From: Rhodopseudomonas palustris JSC-3b
Lineage (GTDB): Bacteria; Pseudomonadota; Alphaproteobacteria; Rhizobiales; Xanthobacteraceae
Direction of reading: 5' to 3'
DNA: 64,000 nucleotides
Assembly: GCA_000504425.1 (NCBI GenBank)
Contig: KI632513.1
Location: forward strand, 1,772,857 to 1,836,856
The notes under the pieces were generated by a model. The model searched no databases and was not told the origin of the DNA. It saw only the letters and a list, made by a program, of their open reading frames with translations. Both the position numbers and the translations under genes were made by a program. This document shows positions 28,786 to 37,243 of the stretch, in pieces (position 1 is the first letter of the stretch; each line of letters opens with the position of its first letter).

Positions 28786-29739
28786 TTAGAGCGCGGTCTG
28801 GTTTTCGACCCATGGTGAGCCGCGCTGGACGACGGTGTTTGCGTAGATGAGGAGCTTGCGAGCGCAGGCGACGAGGGCGTAATTGTGCGCATAGCCTCGG
28901 GTTTTGAGGCGGGCGTAGAGCGCGCACAGGGCCTTGTTCCAGCGGAAGGAGGCCGGCAGCGCCGCAGCAAACAGCGAGCGACGTAGGCGGGCTCGGCCAC
29001 CTCCAATGTGTCGCTCTCCCTTACGCTTGCCGCTGTCGTCGTCGAACGGCGCAAGGCCAGCGAGAGCCGCCGCCTTCTCCCGGCTGATCTGGCCGAGTTC
29101 GGGCATGCGGATGATCAGCGCCAGCGCCGTCCGCTCGCCGATGCCGGGGACGCTGAGCACCAGATCGAGACGCCGCGCCAGATCCGCCTGTTCGCGCAAT
29201 TGGCCGGCCATCCTTTCGAGCTCAGTGAGCCGGCGCGCCTTCAGCCGATCGATGTCGTTGAGGACCAGACGCCGTCGCCGTGGCTCGTCGATATGTTCGA
29301 GCCGGGTTTTGAGGCGGGCAATGTCTTCTTCGATCTGCTCGACGAACGTCAGGTGATCCGCCAGATCCGAGAGCCTTTCGTCTGCTTCGATCGACGGAGG
29401 ATCGAGCAGCGCCGCACAGGCCGCGATCAGTACGGCGTCCAAGACATCATTCTTGGCGCGGCGCAGATGCAGCCGGGCGAAATTCTTGACCTGGATCGGC
29501 TGCAAGACCAGGACGATGAGGCCTTTGGCCCGCAAATGCCTGACCACGCCGCGTTCGTAACCGCCGGTGGCTTCGATACCGACTTTCGTGACGCCTGCCT
29601 TTGCCAGATCGGTGGCCAATTGCCGCCATCCCGCCGCAGCATTCGCCACCTGCCATCGCTGCTCCCGGCCATGCACCGCGACGTCGAGCTTGTCCTTGGC
29701 CGTATCGATGCCGGCCGTTCCTGTGCTAGTCTTCGTCAT
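28786..29739 (-). CDS. IS110-family transposase
   Basis: The 317-residue DEDD transposase has the N-terminal RuvC-like acidic residues: GIDTAKDKLDVAV, GIEATGGYERG and RAKNDVLDAVLI. The C-terminal transposase_20 domain follows (VLSVPGIGERTALALI ... ELGQISREKAAALAGLAP, in parts). The ATG at 29739 gives the family start. IS110 elements usually lack clear terminal repeats, and I could not fix the element ends. The left end must lie within the 20 bp after the thiC stop. The frame is intact, so the element may be active. Confidence 0.92.
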   Translation of the reverse strand: MTKTSTGTAGIDTAKDKLDVAVHGREQRWQVANAAAGWRQLATDLAKAGVTKVGIEATGGYERGVVRHLRAKGLIVLVLQPIQVKNFARLHLRRAKNDVLDAVLIAACAALLDPPSIEADERLSDLADHLTFVEQIEEDIARLKTRLEHIDEPRRRRLVLNDIDRLKARRLTELERMAGQLREQADLARRLDLVLSVPGIGERTALALIIRMPELGQISREKAAALAGLAPFDDDSGKRKGERHIGGGRARLRRSLFAAALPASFRWNKALCALYARLKTRGYAHNYALVACARKLLIYANTVVQRGSPWVENQTAL

Positions 29740-30074
29740 CTTCGTCGACCCCTGCCTTGTGAAGCGAACCAAGTTGTTCCGGCAACCATCCGGGTCCGAT
29801 GAAGGCACTGGCGCGATCACGCTACGGGGCAGTCAAAGACGACTCAGGGCGGGTACGATCCGATCGCCAGCCGCTCTGCCGCGGATGGCCGTCCGCGGCA
29901 GAGCATTCCTTTCGGAACACCCCAACGATATTCGATTTCGCTATTACAAGGGCGGGTTAGCGAAGGCGTAACCCGCCTCTTCCCCAGGGTCGGTCGGCGG
30001 ATTACGCTGCGCTAATCCGCCCTACGGGCTACCGACTAAAAACACCTTATTGCATCCGGACGAATTATGAAGCT
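29740..30074. other. Intergenic region rich in hairpins (IS110 flank to accessory gene)
   Basis: No gene is seen here. It probably contains the outer end of the IS110 element. It holds a CTCTGCCGCGGATGG/CCGTCCGCGGCAGAG stem near 29870-29905 and two adjacent REP-like hairpins (29952-30021). Confidence 0.5.
29952..30031 (+). repeat. Two REP-like hairpins left of the accessory gene
   Basis: GCGGGTTA and TAACCCGC (29953-29976) form one hairpin; GGCGGATTA and TAATCCGCC (29997-30021) form another, followed by CTACGGGCTA. The last 19 bases (30013-30031) are the exact reverse complement of 30821-30839 on the other side of the accessory gene. Confidence 0.8.
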
Positions 30075-30830
30075 ATGGAAAATATTGCAAAGCTCGTTAC
30101 AGCCTTCGCATCGTTGGTAGCCGCGGTTGCATGGCCAACCACCTTCCTTATTGTTGCTATTACCTTTCGGAAGGAACTAAAGCTAGCATTTGGCAGAGTC
30201 CCCATTCTCATTGATCGTGTGAAGAAAGCATCGTTGGCTGGCGTTGCTGTTGAGCTCGAACGAGTAGCCCAGGCCGAAGTTGAGATCGGCGCCGATCAAA
30301 CAGGGAAAGTTACAGCACGACAGATTGAAGCTGCATCGCGGATAACGATCCGGACGAAAGATCTCGATTCACAGTGCCTCCTTGCCGAACTCGACCGACT
30401 TTGCTTGGAGTACGACTCCATTAGGCGCACCTACCCGTCCGGCTCTGAACGAACAAGGTCGATGACAAGCGTAGTCGTGAAGATGCGCGCGCTCGCTCCT
30501 AGCCTCGTCGACTTCATAAACGCCTACAAAGGCTCAGGCTCCGCCGGCAGTCGATTGGCGGCGGTGACAATGATGCAAATGGTGCCGCGTATCGCGGATC
30601 TCGATTGGCTACTTGAACGCTTTACGTCGGAAAACCCCTTCATCTTTTATCACGCAGCTCTGGCATTGGAGAATGCTGCAAGCGTTTCCGACACACCGGA
30701 GAAGAAGAAGCATCTAATTGAAGTGGCCCAGCAGGCACTAAGAACGGTCACAAATTTCAAGGGCGTACCAGACAAAGGCACGGTTGAGATTCTGCAGATT
30801 TTGATCTCCGACCTAGCTCGTAGCCCGTAG
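30075..30830 (+). CDS. Accessory protein of unknown function, membrane-anchored
   Basis: The 251-residue protein has an N-terminal membrane segment (about 8-30, SLVAAVAWPTTFLIVAITF), a basic linker, and a mostly helical soluble C-terminal domain (about 95-245). The stretch SRLAAVTMMQMVPRIADLDW followed by ENPFIFYHAALALENAA resembles a helical-repeat or effector-associated region I have seen in prokaryotic conflict proteins, but this is not a confident match. Base composition is near 50% G+C, well below the neighbours, which suggests recent acquisition. It is bracketed by a 19-bp inverted repeat, and its last codons and stop lie inside the right copy. Confidence 0.75.
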   Translation: MENIAKLVTAFASLVAAVAWPTTFLIVAITFRKELKLAFGRVPILIDRVKKASLAGVAVELERVAQAEVEIGADQTGKVTARQIEAASRITIRTKDLDSQCLLAELDRLCLEYDSIRRTYPSGSERTRSMTSVVVKMRALAPSLVDFINAYKGSGSAGSRLAAVTMMQMVPRIADLDWLLERFTSENPFIFYHAALALENAASVSDTPEKKKHLIEVAQQALRTVTNFKGVPDKGTVEILQILISDLARSP

Positions 30831-30839
30831 GGCGGATTA
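30821..30839 (+). repeat. Right 19-bp inverted-repeat copy, overlapping the accessory gene stop
   Basis: TAGCCCGTAGGGCGGATTA is the reverse complement of 30013-30031. The gene's last codons (Ser-Pro-stop) are read from it. Confidence 0.85.
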
Positions 30840-30848
30840 GCGAAGCCC

Positions 30849-30933
30849 GTAGGATGGGTTGAGCTCTTGCGAAACCCATCGTCCCGATCGCTGCGTATCA
30901 TGATGGGTTTCGCAAGAGCTCAACCCATCCTAC
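30849..30933 (+). repeat. BIME-like inverted pair of 32-bp REP sequences
   Basis: A 32-bp sequence beginning GTAGGATGGGTTGAGC at 30849-30880 is followed after 21 bases by its perfect reverse complement at 30902-30933. The arrangement is that of a bacterial interspersed mosaic element. A third perfect copy lies at 31510-31541 beyond the RAYT gene. A short tandem run of GGCGCTAC units follows (30933-30954). Confidence 0.92.
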
Positions 30934-30955
30934 GGCGCTACGGCGCTACGGCGCT

Positions 30956-31489
30956 TCACGATCGTTCGCCGAACGCGTCGCTCGGGGCGTCCATGTCGCC
31001 GGCCCAATCGAGCGGATAGACACCGCGCGCCACCATGCGGTGGAACGAGGAATGCGGCCAGTCCGCGACGCGGGCAACGTGGCCATGTTTCACCGGGTTG
31101 AAATGAATGTAGTCGATATGCCGCGCGACATCGTCGTCGCGCAGCGTATGCTCCCAATAGCGCCGCTGCCAGATGCCGCGTTCGGCTTTGCGCGCGCGGC
31201 TTTCGGAAATCCGTTCGCCCGTCGGCATGCCGCGTGAAAACGCGGCCTTGATCAGCCGCCAGCGCGTGGCGAAATCGCGATCGTCATCGGGGAGCGTCCA
31301 GACCGCATGAAGGTGGTCGGGCAACACCACGATCGCGTCGATCACGAACGGATGGCGCTGCCGCGTCTCGTGGAAGGCACCGCGCAACAGATCGATGTGA
31401 TCGGTCAGCAACCGCAGCCGGCGCTCCGCGAGATTGACGGTGAAGAAGAAGCGGCCGCCGGCGACGGCGTTGCGCCGATAATTCGTCAT
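30956..31489 (-). CDS. REP-associated tyrosine transposase (RAYT, Y1 HUH family)
   Basis: The 177-residue single-strand HUH nuclease has the His pair in LPDHLHAVW and the catalytic-Tyr region IWQRRYWEHTLRDDDVARH followed by YIHFNPVKHGHV, the RAYT signature. RAYTs cleave REP hairpins as single strands and are thought to spread them. The ATG at 31489 was chosen over an upstream frame start at 31531, which would begin inside the REP copy. It is flanked on both sides by perfect 32-bp REP copies. Confidence 0.93.
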   Translation of the reverse strand: MTNYRRNAVAGGRFFFTVNLAERRLRLLTDHIDLLRGAFHETRQRHPFVIDAIVVLPDHLHAVWTLPDDDRDFATRWRLIKAAFSRGMPTGERISESRARKAERGIWQRRYWEHTLRDDDVARHIDYIHFNPVKHGHVARVADWPHSSFHRMVARGVYPLDWAGDMDAPSDAFGERS

Positions 31490-31509
31490 CGAAAGGCTCG
31501 TTGTGCGGC

Positions 31510-31541
31510 GATGGGTTTCGCAAGAGCTCAACCCATCCTAC
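31510..31541 (+). repeat. Third 32-bp REP copy, upstream flank of the RAYT gene
   Basis: Identical to 30902-30933 over 32 bp (begins GATGGGTTTCGCAAGAGC). It lies 20 bp upstream of the RAYT start codon, so the RAYT gene is bracketed by direct copies. Confidence 0.92.
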
Positions 31542-31563
31542 ACGATTGTGCGGCCTTCGCCTG

Positions 31564-32076
31564 TTACTTCAGCGCCGCCTGCATCGCTTTCCAGTCAAAC
31601 CCTTTCGCCGTCATCAGCGCTTCGTCCTCACCAAGCCCCTTGAATGCCAGCGACAGCGCCGCGGCCGGGCCGAGCGCGACCAGGATCGTGCCCGACTTAT
31701 CGCTGGCCTGGAACGTTCGGGTCACCTTGAAGCCATCGATCGTGCTGGCGCTGATCGGGCCGTGGCTGGCCTCGGTCTTTAGGCCGGTGCCGGAGGTCGC
31801 AAGCCGGCTCTGCGCCGGCGGGCCGGCGAGCAGCTGCACGCTGACATGGATCTCGCCGCGCGCATAACCGCGCTGCACCATCACGATGCGGCTGCCATAG
31901 TCCTGCATCGCCACGCCGCCCGGCTTGCCGGCCTTCCAACCCGGCAGCTCGACCAGCAGTGGCACGAACGGCTCCAGCCCGTCCTCGGCGCGCGCGGACG
32001 ATTGCGGCGTCAGCGCCGCCGCGGCCAGCGCGGGCAACACCACAGCCAAACCAGCAAGACGACGACGCGCGATCAT
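31564..32076 (-). CDS. Exported protein of unknown function
   Basis: The 170-residue protein has an Arg-rich signal peptide (MIARRRLAGLAVVLPALAAA), probably cleaved near SARA. The mature part has no recognisable catalytic motif; it includes VELPGWKAGKPGGVAMQDYG and ends KGFDWKAMQAALK. ATG 32076 has GGAGG five bases upstream, while the longer frame begins at TTG. The sequence composition is host-like. It may be periplasmic or lipid-associated; I do not recognise a named family. Confidence 0.75.
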   Translation of the reverse strand: MIARRRLAGLAVVLPALAAAALTPQSSARAEDGLEPFVPLLVELPGWKAGKPGGVAMQDYGSRIVMVQRGYARGEIHVSVQLLAGPPAQSRLATSGTGLKTEASHGPISASTIDGFKVTRTFQASDKSGTILVALGPAAALSLAFKGLGEDEALMTAKGFDWKAMQAALK

Positions 32077-32280
32077 GACAACCTCCGAATGCAAAACAGT
32101 GGCGGCAGCCTAGCAAGGCCGCCGGCCGCGGCATTGATCTGAGTTCGCGAGTCGGTGGTGCAACCGTAACCCGAATGGCGCGGTGCGAAATTCGGGTCTT
32201 CCCTCGCCGACCGCCATCCCCGGATTGCGCTGCGCTTCATCCGGGCTACGGCGCTGCCGTCACTGCAAATCATGCGATGA

Positions 32281-32823
32281 TTACTTCAGACGAAACTTGT
32301 CGCTGCTGATCATCGCGACAATGCGTTCGACCAGATCAGCGGGACGATCGCTATCCGTGCTGGCAAGCACATGGGCTTCCAACGCGCCGAGCGACTGAAA
32401 TTGCCGATGAAGCGCGGTGATCGGGGCCGGATCGGTGAGCGTGTTGCCGCCGCGTTGCTGGCAGCGTGCAATCGCGATGTCCAATGGCGGCCACAGCACG
32501 ATGTAATGCACCGGCACCTTCAGCGCTTCAAAGGCCGAAAGGAACCACGGCCCGATGATGCCATCGAGAATGACGAAATAACCGCCTTCGGCATAGGCCG
32601 ACACGGTTCGGCACAGCGCGTCCATCACCACGCGGTTCTGGGCATCGGATTCAGGCAGATAGGGCGCGATCGCGCCATGCTTGATGAAATGCCAGAAATC
32701 ATCGGAGTGGAGATGGACCTTCGGCGATCCCGGCATCTGCGCAAGCGCGGCCGCCGCTGTGGTCTTGCCCGCCCCCGGCGGGCCGGTGAGAATCAACACT
32801 TCTCCGCGGCGCTCAAACATCAT
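32281..32823 (-). CDS. P-loop kinase-like ATPase
   Basis: The 180-residue cytoplasmic protein has Walker A GPPGAGKTT near the N-terminus (residues 13-21) and a short-chain-kinase layout. HSDDFWHFI resembles the substrate-binding DD(x) of zeta-toxin and gluconate-kinase-type folds. VILDGIIGPWFL serves as the Walker-B-like strand, and RCQQRGG forms the lid region. The substrate is unknown; antibiotic kinases and small-metabolite kinases look similar. The ATG at 32823 was chosen over an upstream extension without family content. Confidence 0.75.
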   Translation of the reverse strand: MMFERRGEVLILTGPPGAGKTTAAAALAQMPGSPKVHLHSDDFWHFIKHGAIAPYLPESDAQNRVVMDALCRTVSAYAEGGYFVILDGIIGPWFLSAFEALKVPVHYIVLWPPLDIAIARCQQRGGNTLTDPAPITALHRQFQSLGALEAHVLASTDSDRPADLVERIVAMISSDKFRLK

Positions 32824-32884
32824 GCACTCTTCAGCCCGCCTTGCAGCTCTCCCCGCAAATGTACGGCGCATCATGAGGCGCGCA

Positions 32885-33193
32885 TTAGCGGCACAGCTGG
32901 CCGCGGGCGCGGTAGATGTTGAACAGATAGACCGCCTTCGGATTGATGGTGCCCTCATCGGGCGAGATCAGCGGCAGATCATGCGGCACCAGCAACGCGA
33001 ACTGCCGGCCCCATTCATAGGCCCATTGCATGCCGTCCTGCGCCAGCACCTCGTCGTCATAACGCGGCTGCCGGCCGGTGCGCACTTCGGACACGCCACG
33101 GCGAAAGGCATGGCTGCCGACAATCACCTCGGCCGGCACCAGATCGGGATCGGCCTGCTTCGGCACGCTGTCGGATGCGATCTCACTCACCAT
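32885..33193 (-). CDS. Small conserved-type hypothetical protein
   Basis: The 102-residue soluble protein has no signal peptide. It contains AEVIVGSHAFRRGVSEVRTG and a segment with aromatic residues (WAYEWGRQFALL), and ends with a Cys. ATG 33193 has GGAGG five bases upstream. I do not recognise the family. It may be co-transcribed with the P-loop gene downstream, 61 bp away. Confidence 0.65.
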   Translation of the reverse strand: MVSEIASDSVPKQADPDLVPAEVIVGSHAFRRGVSEVRTGRQPRYDDEVLAQDGMQWAYEWGRQFALLVPHDLPLISPDEGTINPKAVYLFNIYRARGQLCR

Positions 33194-33622
33194 CGACCTC
33201 CATCAGACCTCATGGGCACCCCACGATAACGGCCGCAGCGATGTAGCGCAGCCGTCGCAACGCGCAATGGTATTTTTGGCCGAGAGCGAGCCGCCACTTG
33301 CTGCGCGCTGATCGCGGTCGCACCCACGCTGCTGCTGTTGCGAAGGCCTCGCGTGATGCGCGCGATCGCGCGTAACAACCGCTCGCATCATGGGATAACG
33401 TGCTGTGTGCGTTGCAACAAAATAGCTCTGCAAAATACCTTACAACCAAAGTTAAATCGGGTCATCAGTAGCAGGGTATAGGCAACGTTATGCGGTTACG
33501 GCATGGTGCAGCATCGGTTTAACGCTGCTGACGGAAACTCGATCAAACAGCGCTCAACGGCTACCCGACGCGCAGAATCCTTGCTACGTTTTTTCCACAA
33601 GTTGATTTGGAACGGGTGCGCT
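33194..33622. other. Intergenic region upstream of the zinc-ribbon membrane protein
   Basis: This stretch is comparatively AT-rich from 33390 to 33500 and probably contains the promoters for the divergent genes. A possible in-frame extension of the downstream gene runs from ATG 33503, but it lacks a good ribosome-binding site and family-like sequence. No RNA or repeat is recognised. Confidence 0.4.
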
Positions 33623-34741
33623 GTGCTCAGCAAAAAACTTGACGAATTCTTTTCGGCCCACCCCGTCGAGACCATCGCCGCCGCCGTCGGCGTCTTCATT
33701 GTCGCGATCGGCGTGCTGCTCGGTTCACAGACCGGGTGGATCTGGTTTTCGGGCCAATTGCTGGCTATCGCCGGGGCGGGCCTCGCCGCGATCGCTATTG
33801 CCTGGACCTTCGGCCATGCCTCGTCGGAAACGCGCGTCACCGGCCACATCGCGGTGCTGGCGCGGCAACTCGAACTGTCCACCGGCCAGATCCGCAAATC
33901 GGTGCGGCAGGGCCTGGAAGACCAGCAGCATCCGGCGATCTATTTCGGCCAGATCGAACACAGCATCGCCAATGTCAGCGGCGTGATCCGCGAGCTGGCC
34001 AAGCTCACCGGCGAGACCATGCTGCAAGGCTGCGAAGCGGTGAAGGTGCGCTCGCTGCTGGAAGAGTTCGATCATCTGCTCGACGCGCAGCCGATGTCCG
34101 ACAACAGCCAAATCCAGCCGCTGCTGTCGACCATGCGCACCAATGTCCATGATCTGTTGAACCGGCTCGAACAAGGCGGCAATGCGCAAGCGAGCGCGCC
34201 GGCAGCGGCCAGCAGCGATGCCTCGCGCAAGATCGGCACCGCCACCGAGCGCTGCCCGAATTGCCGCAAGGAAGTCAGCTTCCAGATCGGCCTCAATCCG
34301 GGCGACAGCGCCACCCCGACCTGCGAGCATTGCAAGCAGCGCTTCCACGCCCATCGTGCCACCAATGGCGCGGTGTTCGTGCGCAGCCGCGGCGCCTCGC
34401 ACGCCACCGTCGCCGTCACCGCGGCCTGCCCGGTCTGTGCCTCGCGCATTCCGGCCAATATCGACGAAGGCCAGACCGAAAGCGAAGTGCGGTTCTGCTT
34501 CTCATGCGGCGCCAAGGTCGGCATCGATCCGGTCAGCCATGAATGCAACCTGATCGCCAAGAAGGACAAGCTGCGCGGCCGCTTCGACGACGCCGGCGTG
34601 TTCGTGTGCGATCATTGCGGCGAGCCGACCGTGCTGCTGACCGCCAATGCGCAGGGCACCTTCGGCATCTGCCGCAAGGATGATGCGCTGGTGGTGATGC
34701 CGTCGAGCGACAGCCGCGGCCCCGGCCGCAGCGCTGCCTAA
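33623..34741 (+). CDS. Membrane protein with zinc-ribbon repeats, function unknown
   Basis: This is a 372-residue protein from a GTG start (LSKKLDEFFSAHPVETI follows); an ATG at 33503 would add 40 residues. Two closely spaced membrane helices lie near the N-terminus (about 14-62), then a helical cytoplasmic region. The C-terminal half contains two complete zinc ribbons, CPNC...CEHC and CPVC...CFSC, and a third with CDHC and only one later Cys. There is a DNA- or protein-binding look but no catalytic motif. It may be a membrane-tethered sensor or scaffold. The gene is alone. Confidence 0.75.
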   Translation: MLSKKLDEFFSAHPVETIAAAVGVFIVAIGVLLGSQTGWIWFSGQLLAIAGAGLAAIAIAWTFGHASSETRVTGHIAVLARQLELSTGQIRKSVRQGLEDQQHPAIYFGQIEHSIANVSGVIRELAKLTGETMLQGCEAVKVRSLLEEFDHLLDAQPMSDNSQIQPLLSTMRTNVHDLLNRLEQGGNAQASAPAAASSDASRKIGTATERCPNCRKEVSFQIGLNPGDSATPTCEHCKQRFHAHRATNGAVFVRSRGASHATVAVTAACPVCASRIPANIDEGQTESEVRFCFSCGAKVGIDPVSHECNLIAKKDKLRGRFDDAGVFVCDHCGEPTVLLTANAQGTFGICRKDDALVVMPSSDSRGPGRSAA

Positions 34742-35131
34742 CCGTTCGGGCCGCTGATACTTTTCAAAACTGATCTGCCGGCCGGGCCGGCAGCTCCCTG
34801 AACGACAGCGACGGCCCAGCCGTGCGCCCGCCGCGATCCGCAAGCAGCAAGCCACAAGCCACCATCATCGCCCTCGCCGCGGACTTGCCGCGAGCCGGCA
34901 GTCGCATCGCCCGCCCCCGCGATCGCGTTCGCCACGCGATACAGATCACCTCCGGCCTAATACCAGGGATCGCACGCTGAGCGCTCACAACCCGCTCAGG
35001 CGAACGAAATCTTCACGCCTCCGGCACACCATCCCCGGGCAGCAGCAGAGCTGGCCCCGCCGCGCGCCGTCATGCGCCCCGTCGCCACGGTTCTTTGCCC
35101 ACTTGCAAAGTGATGACAAGAAAGCGTGCCC
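34742..35131. other. Intergenic region between the zinc-ribbon gene and the chemoreceptor
   Basis: This is 390 bp with no convincing gene. A short GC-rich hairpin (CTGCCGGCCGGGCCGGCAG near 34773) follows the zinc-ribbon gene and may stop its transcript. The promoter of the chemoreceptor gene is presumably in the last 100 bases. Confidence 0.4.
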
Positions 35132-37159
35132 ATGAAGCTCAATCGGATCGCCTACAAGCTCGGCTTCGCCGGTCTTGCCGGGCTGGTGCTCTCGCTGGCG
35201 ATGTCCGCCAATCAGATGACCTCGGAAACCGCCATCAATCGTTCCAACGATCGCGCTGAGGTGCAACAAACCATCTCCGACCATCTGCTGGAGGCCGATA
35301 TCGCGCTGCGCCGCATGCAGCTATCGATGAGCAACATCCGGCTGGCAAAGACGCCAGCCGACGTGCAGGCCGAAGCACGCGCATTGCAGCAGGCCGAATC
35401 CGGCGCCACCGCGCAACTCGACACAGCAATCGGCCAGATCGAACAATCCGACAGCCTGGCGCAGCTGAAATCGATCAAAGCGCTCGCCTCCGAATTCGGC
35501 GAACACGCCAAGGCGGTGGTTCAGGAGCAACTGCGCACCCTGGAAATTCTTGATAGCCGGCGCACCATCACCGAAGAATGGCGCCGCGCCATCAGCTCTG
35601 CCCTCGAACAGCCGGCGATGCTGGCAGCCGCCAATCGCGCCGAGATCGTCAAGGTGCTGCATCACACCGATGCGCTGTTCAACATGCTCGACGCCGCCAC
35701 CTGGCGGTTCGGCGCCACCAGCGAGACCGACCAGAAGCTCACCATTGAGCGGCTGCCGAACGACCTCAACGCCGCGCTGACCAAGCTGCGCGAACTTCTC
35801 GACGATCCGGAATTCATCGCCGACATCGATTTCATGAACGCGATCCTGACCGGCTATTACGACGTATCGTCGGATGCGGTCGCCAATGATCTGCGCAAGC
35901 GCGCGCTGGTCGAGCTGAACGCGACGCCGGTCGGCGACCAGGCCATTCAGAACATGCGCGCGGCCGTCAATGAAGCCGCCAAGCTGTCCGATCAGGCCAA
36001 GCTCACGGCCAAGAGCGAACTCAGCTGGGCCAACCACGTCAATTTCGGCATCGGCCTTGCGGTGATGGCCTCGCTGCTGGTGTCGATGGTGTTCGGCTTC
36101 ATCAGCGTGTCGCGGCCCTTGATGCGGCTCAACGGTGCGCTCGGCAAGATGGCCGGCGGCGAGCTTGATGTGCATATTCCCGGCGCGACACGCGGCGACG
36201 AAATCGGCGACATCGCCAAAACCGTGGTGGTGATCCGGCAAAACGCCGCCGCGCGCGCCCAGGAGGAAGCCGAAGCGCTCGCGCAGCAGGAGCAGCGCGC
36301 ACGCGAGCAGCGCAAGCAGGATATGCATCGCCTGGCCTCGGAATTCGAGAATGCCGTGTGTCAGATCGTCAATCGCGTCTCGACTGCCTCGACCGAACTT
36401 GAAGGCGCCGCGCGCCGGCTGACCGCCACCGCCGAACAGACCGAGCGGCTGACCACCTTTGTGGCGGAGGCGTCCGAACAGGCCACCGCCAATGTGCAGT
36501 CGGTGGCGACCGCCTCCGAGCAGATGGCGTCGTCAATCACCGAGATCGGCCGCCAGGTGCAGGATTCCACGCAGATTGCCGGTGCCGCCGTGCAGCAAGC
36601 CCATCTCACCAACGATCAGATCACGCAGCTCGCGCAAGCCGCGAGCCGGATCGGCGACGTGGTCGAACTGATCAACACCATTGCCGGTCAAACTAATCTG
36701 CTCGCGCTGAACGCCACGATCGAAGCGGCGCGCGCCGGCGAGGCTGGCCGCGGTTTTGCGGTGGTCGCCTCGGAAGTGAAAGCGCTGGCCGAACAGACCG
36801 CGCGCGCGACCGGCGAAATCAGCCAGCAGATCAGCGGCATCCAATCGGCGACCGATCATTCAGTTGCGGCGATTCAGGAGATCGGGGCCACGATCGCGAA
36901 AATGTCGGAGATCGCCTCCACCATCGCGTCGGCGGTCGATCAGCAGGGCATCGCCACCCAGGACATTTCCAGCAATGTCCATCAGGCGGCGCAGGGCACG
37001 ACGCAAGTCAGCGCCAAAATCACTGACGTGCAGCGCGGCGCCAGCGAGACGGGATCGGCATCAACCCAGGTGCTGAACGCCGCACGCACCCTGTCGGCCG
37101 ACAGCGATGCCTTGCAGCGTCAGGTCGCGGCGTTCCTTGAGACGGTGCGCGCCGCTTAG
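35132..37159 (+). CDS. Methyl-accepting chemotaxis protein
   Basis: The 675-residue receptor has membrane segment 1 (about 10-32), a helical periplasmic sensor of about 270 residues rich in heptads (helical bimodular type), membrane segment 2 (about 305-330), a HAMP domain ([21 protein letters not shown]), and the cytoplasmic signalling domain with the hairpin tip [33 protein letters not shown], read in parts. No CheR/CheB-binding pentapeptide is obvious at the C-terminus (LETVRAA). Ligand unknown. ATG 35132 is preferred to a GTG six bases upstream. Confidence 0.95.
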   Translation: MKLNRIAYKLGFAGLAGLVLSLAMSANQMTSETAINRSNDRAEVQQTISDHLLEADIALRRMQLSMSNIRLAKTPADVQAEARALQQAESGATAQLDTAIGQIEQSDSLAQLKSIKALASEFGEHAKAVVQEQLRTLEILDSRRTITEEWRRAISSALEQPAMLAAANRAEIVKVLHHTDALFNMLDAATWRFGATSETDQKLTIERLPNDLNAALTKLRELLDDPEFIADIDFMNAILTGYYDVSSDAVANDLRKRALVELNATPVGDQAIQNMRAAVNEAAKLSDQAKLTAKSELSWANHVNFGIGLAVMASLLVSMVFGFISVSRPLMRLNGALGKMAGGELDVHIPGATRGDEIGDIAKTVVVIRQNAAARAQEEAEALAQQEQRAREQRKQDMHRLASEFENAVCQIVNRVSTASTELEGAARRLTATAEQTERLTTFVAEASEQATANVQSVATASEQMASSITEIGRQVQDSTQIAGAAVQQAHLTNDQITQLAQAASRIGDVVELINTIAGQTNLLALNATIEAARAGEAGRGFAVVASEVKALAEQTARATGEISQQISGIQSATDHSVAAIQEIGATIAKMSEIASTIASAVDQQGIATQDISSNVHQAAQGTTQVSAKITDVQRGASETGSASTQVLNAARTLSADSDALQRQVAAFLETVRAA

Positions 37160-37172
37160 AGCTTTTTCGGCC

Positions 37173-37243
37173 AATGCCCGCGCTGGTCGCGGGCATAGTC
37201 GTTGTGCAGCGGCACGACCAACGCAAATGGCCGGGACGAGCCC
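37173..37243. repeat. Left part of a family-A repeat interrupted by the IS4-family element
   Basis: It contains the hairpin ATGCCCGCGctggtCGCGGGCAT and the left half of the GGCCGGGACGAGCCCGGCC palindrome. The other half resumes at 38507-38527 beyond the IS (GGGACGAGCCCGGCCATGAC). Orientation is reversed relative to copies 1-3. The hairpin also lies 14 bp past the chemoreceptor stop and may end its transcript. Confidence 0.85.

Noticed and set aside
30849-31541. 32-bp repeats considered as a CRISPR or as IS terminal repeats
   Set aside because: Only three copies exist, one inverted, without regular spacers. Their relation to the RAYT gene explains them better as REP sequences.
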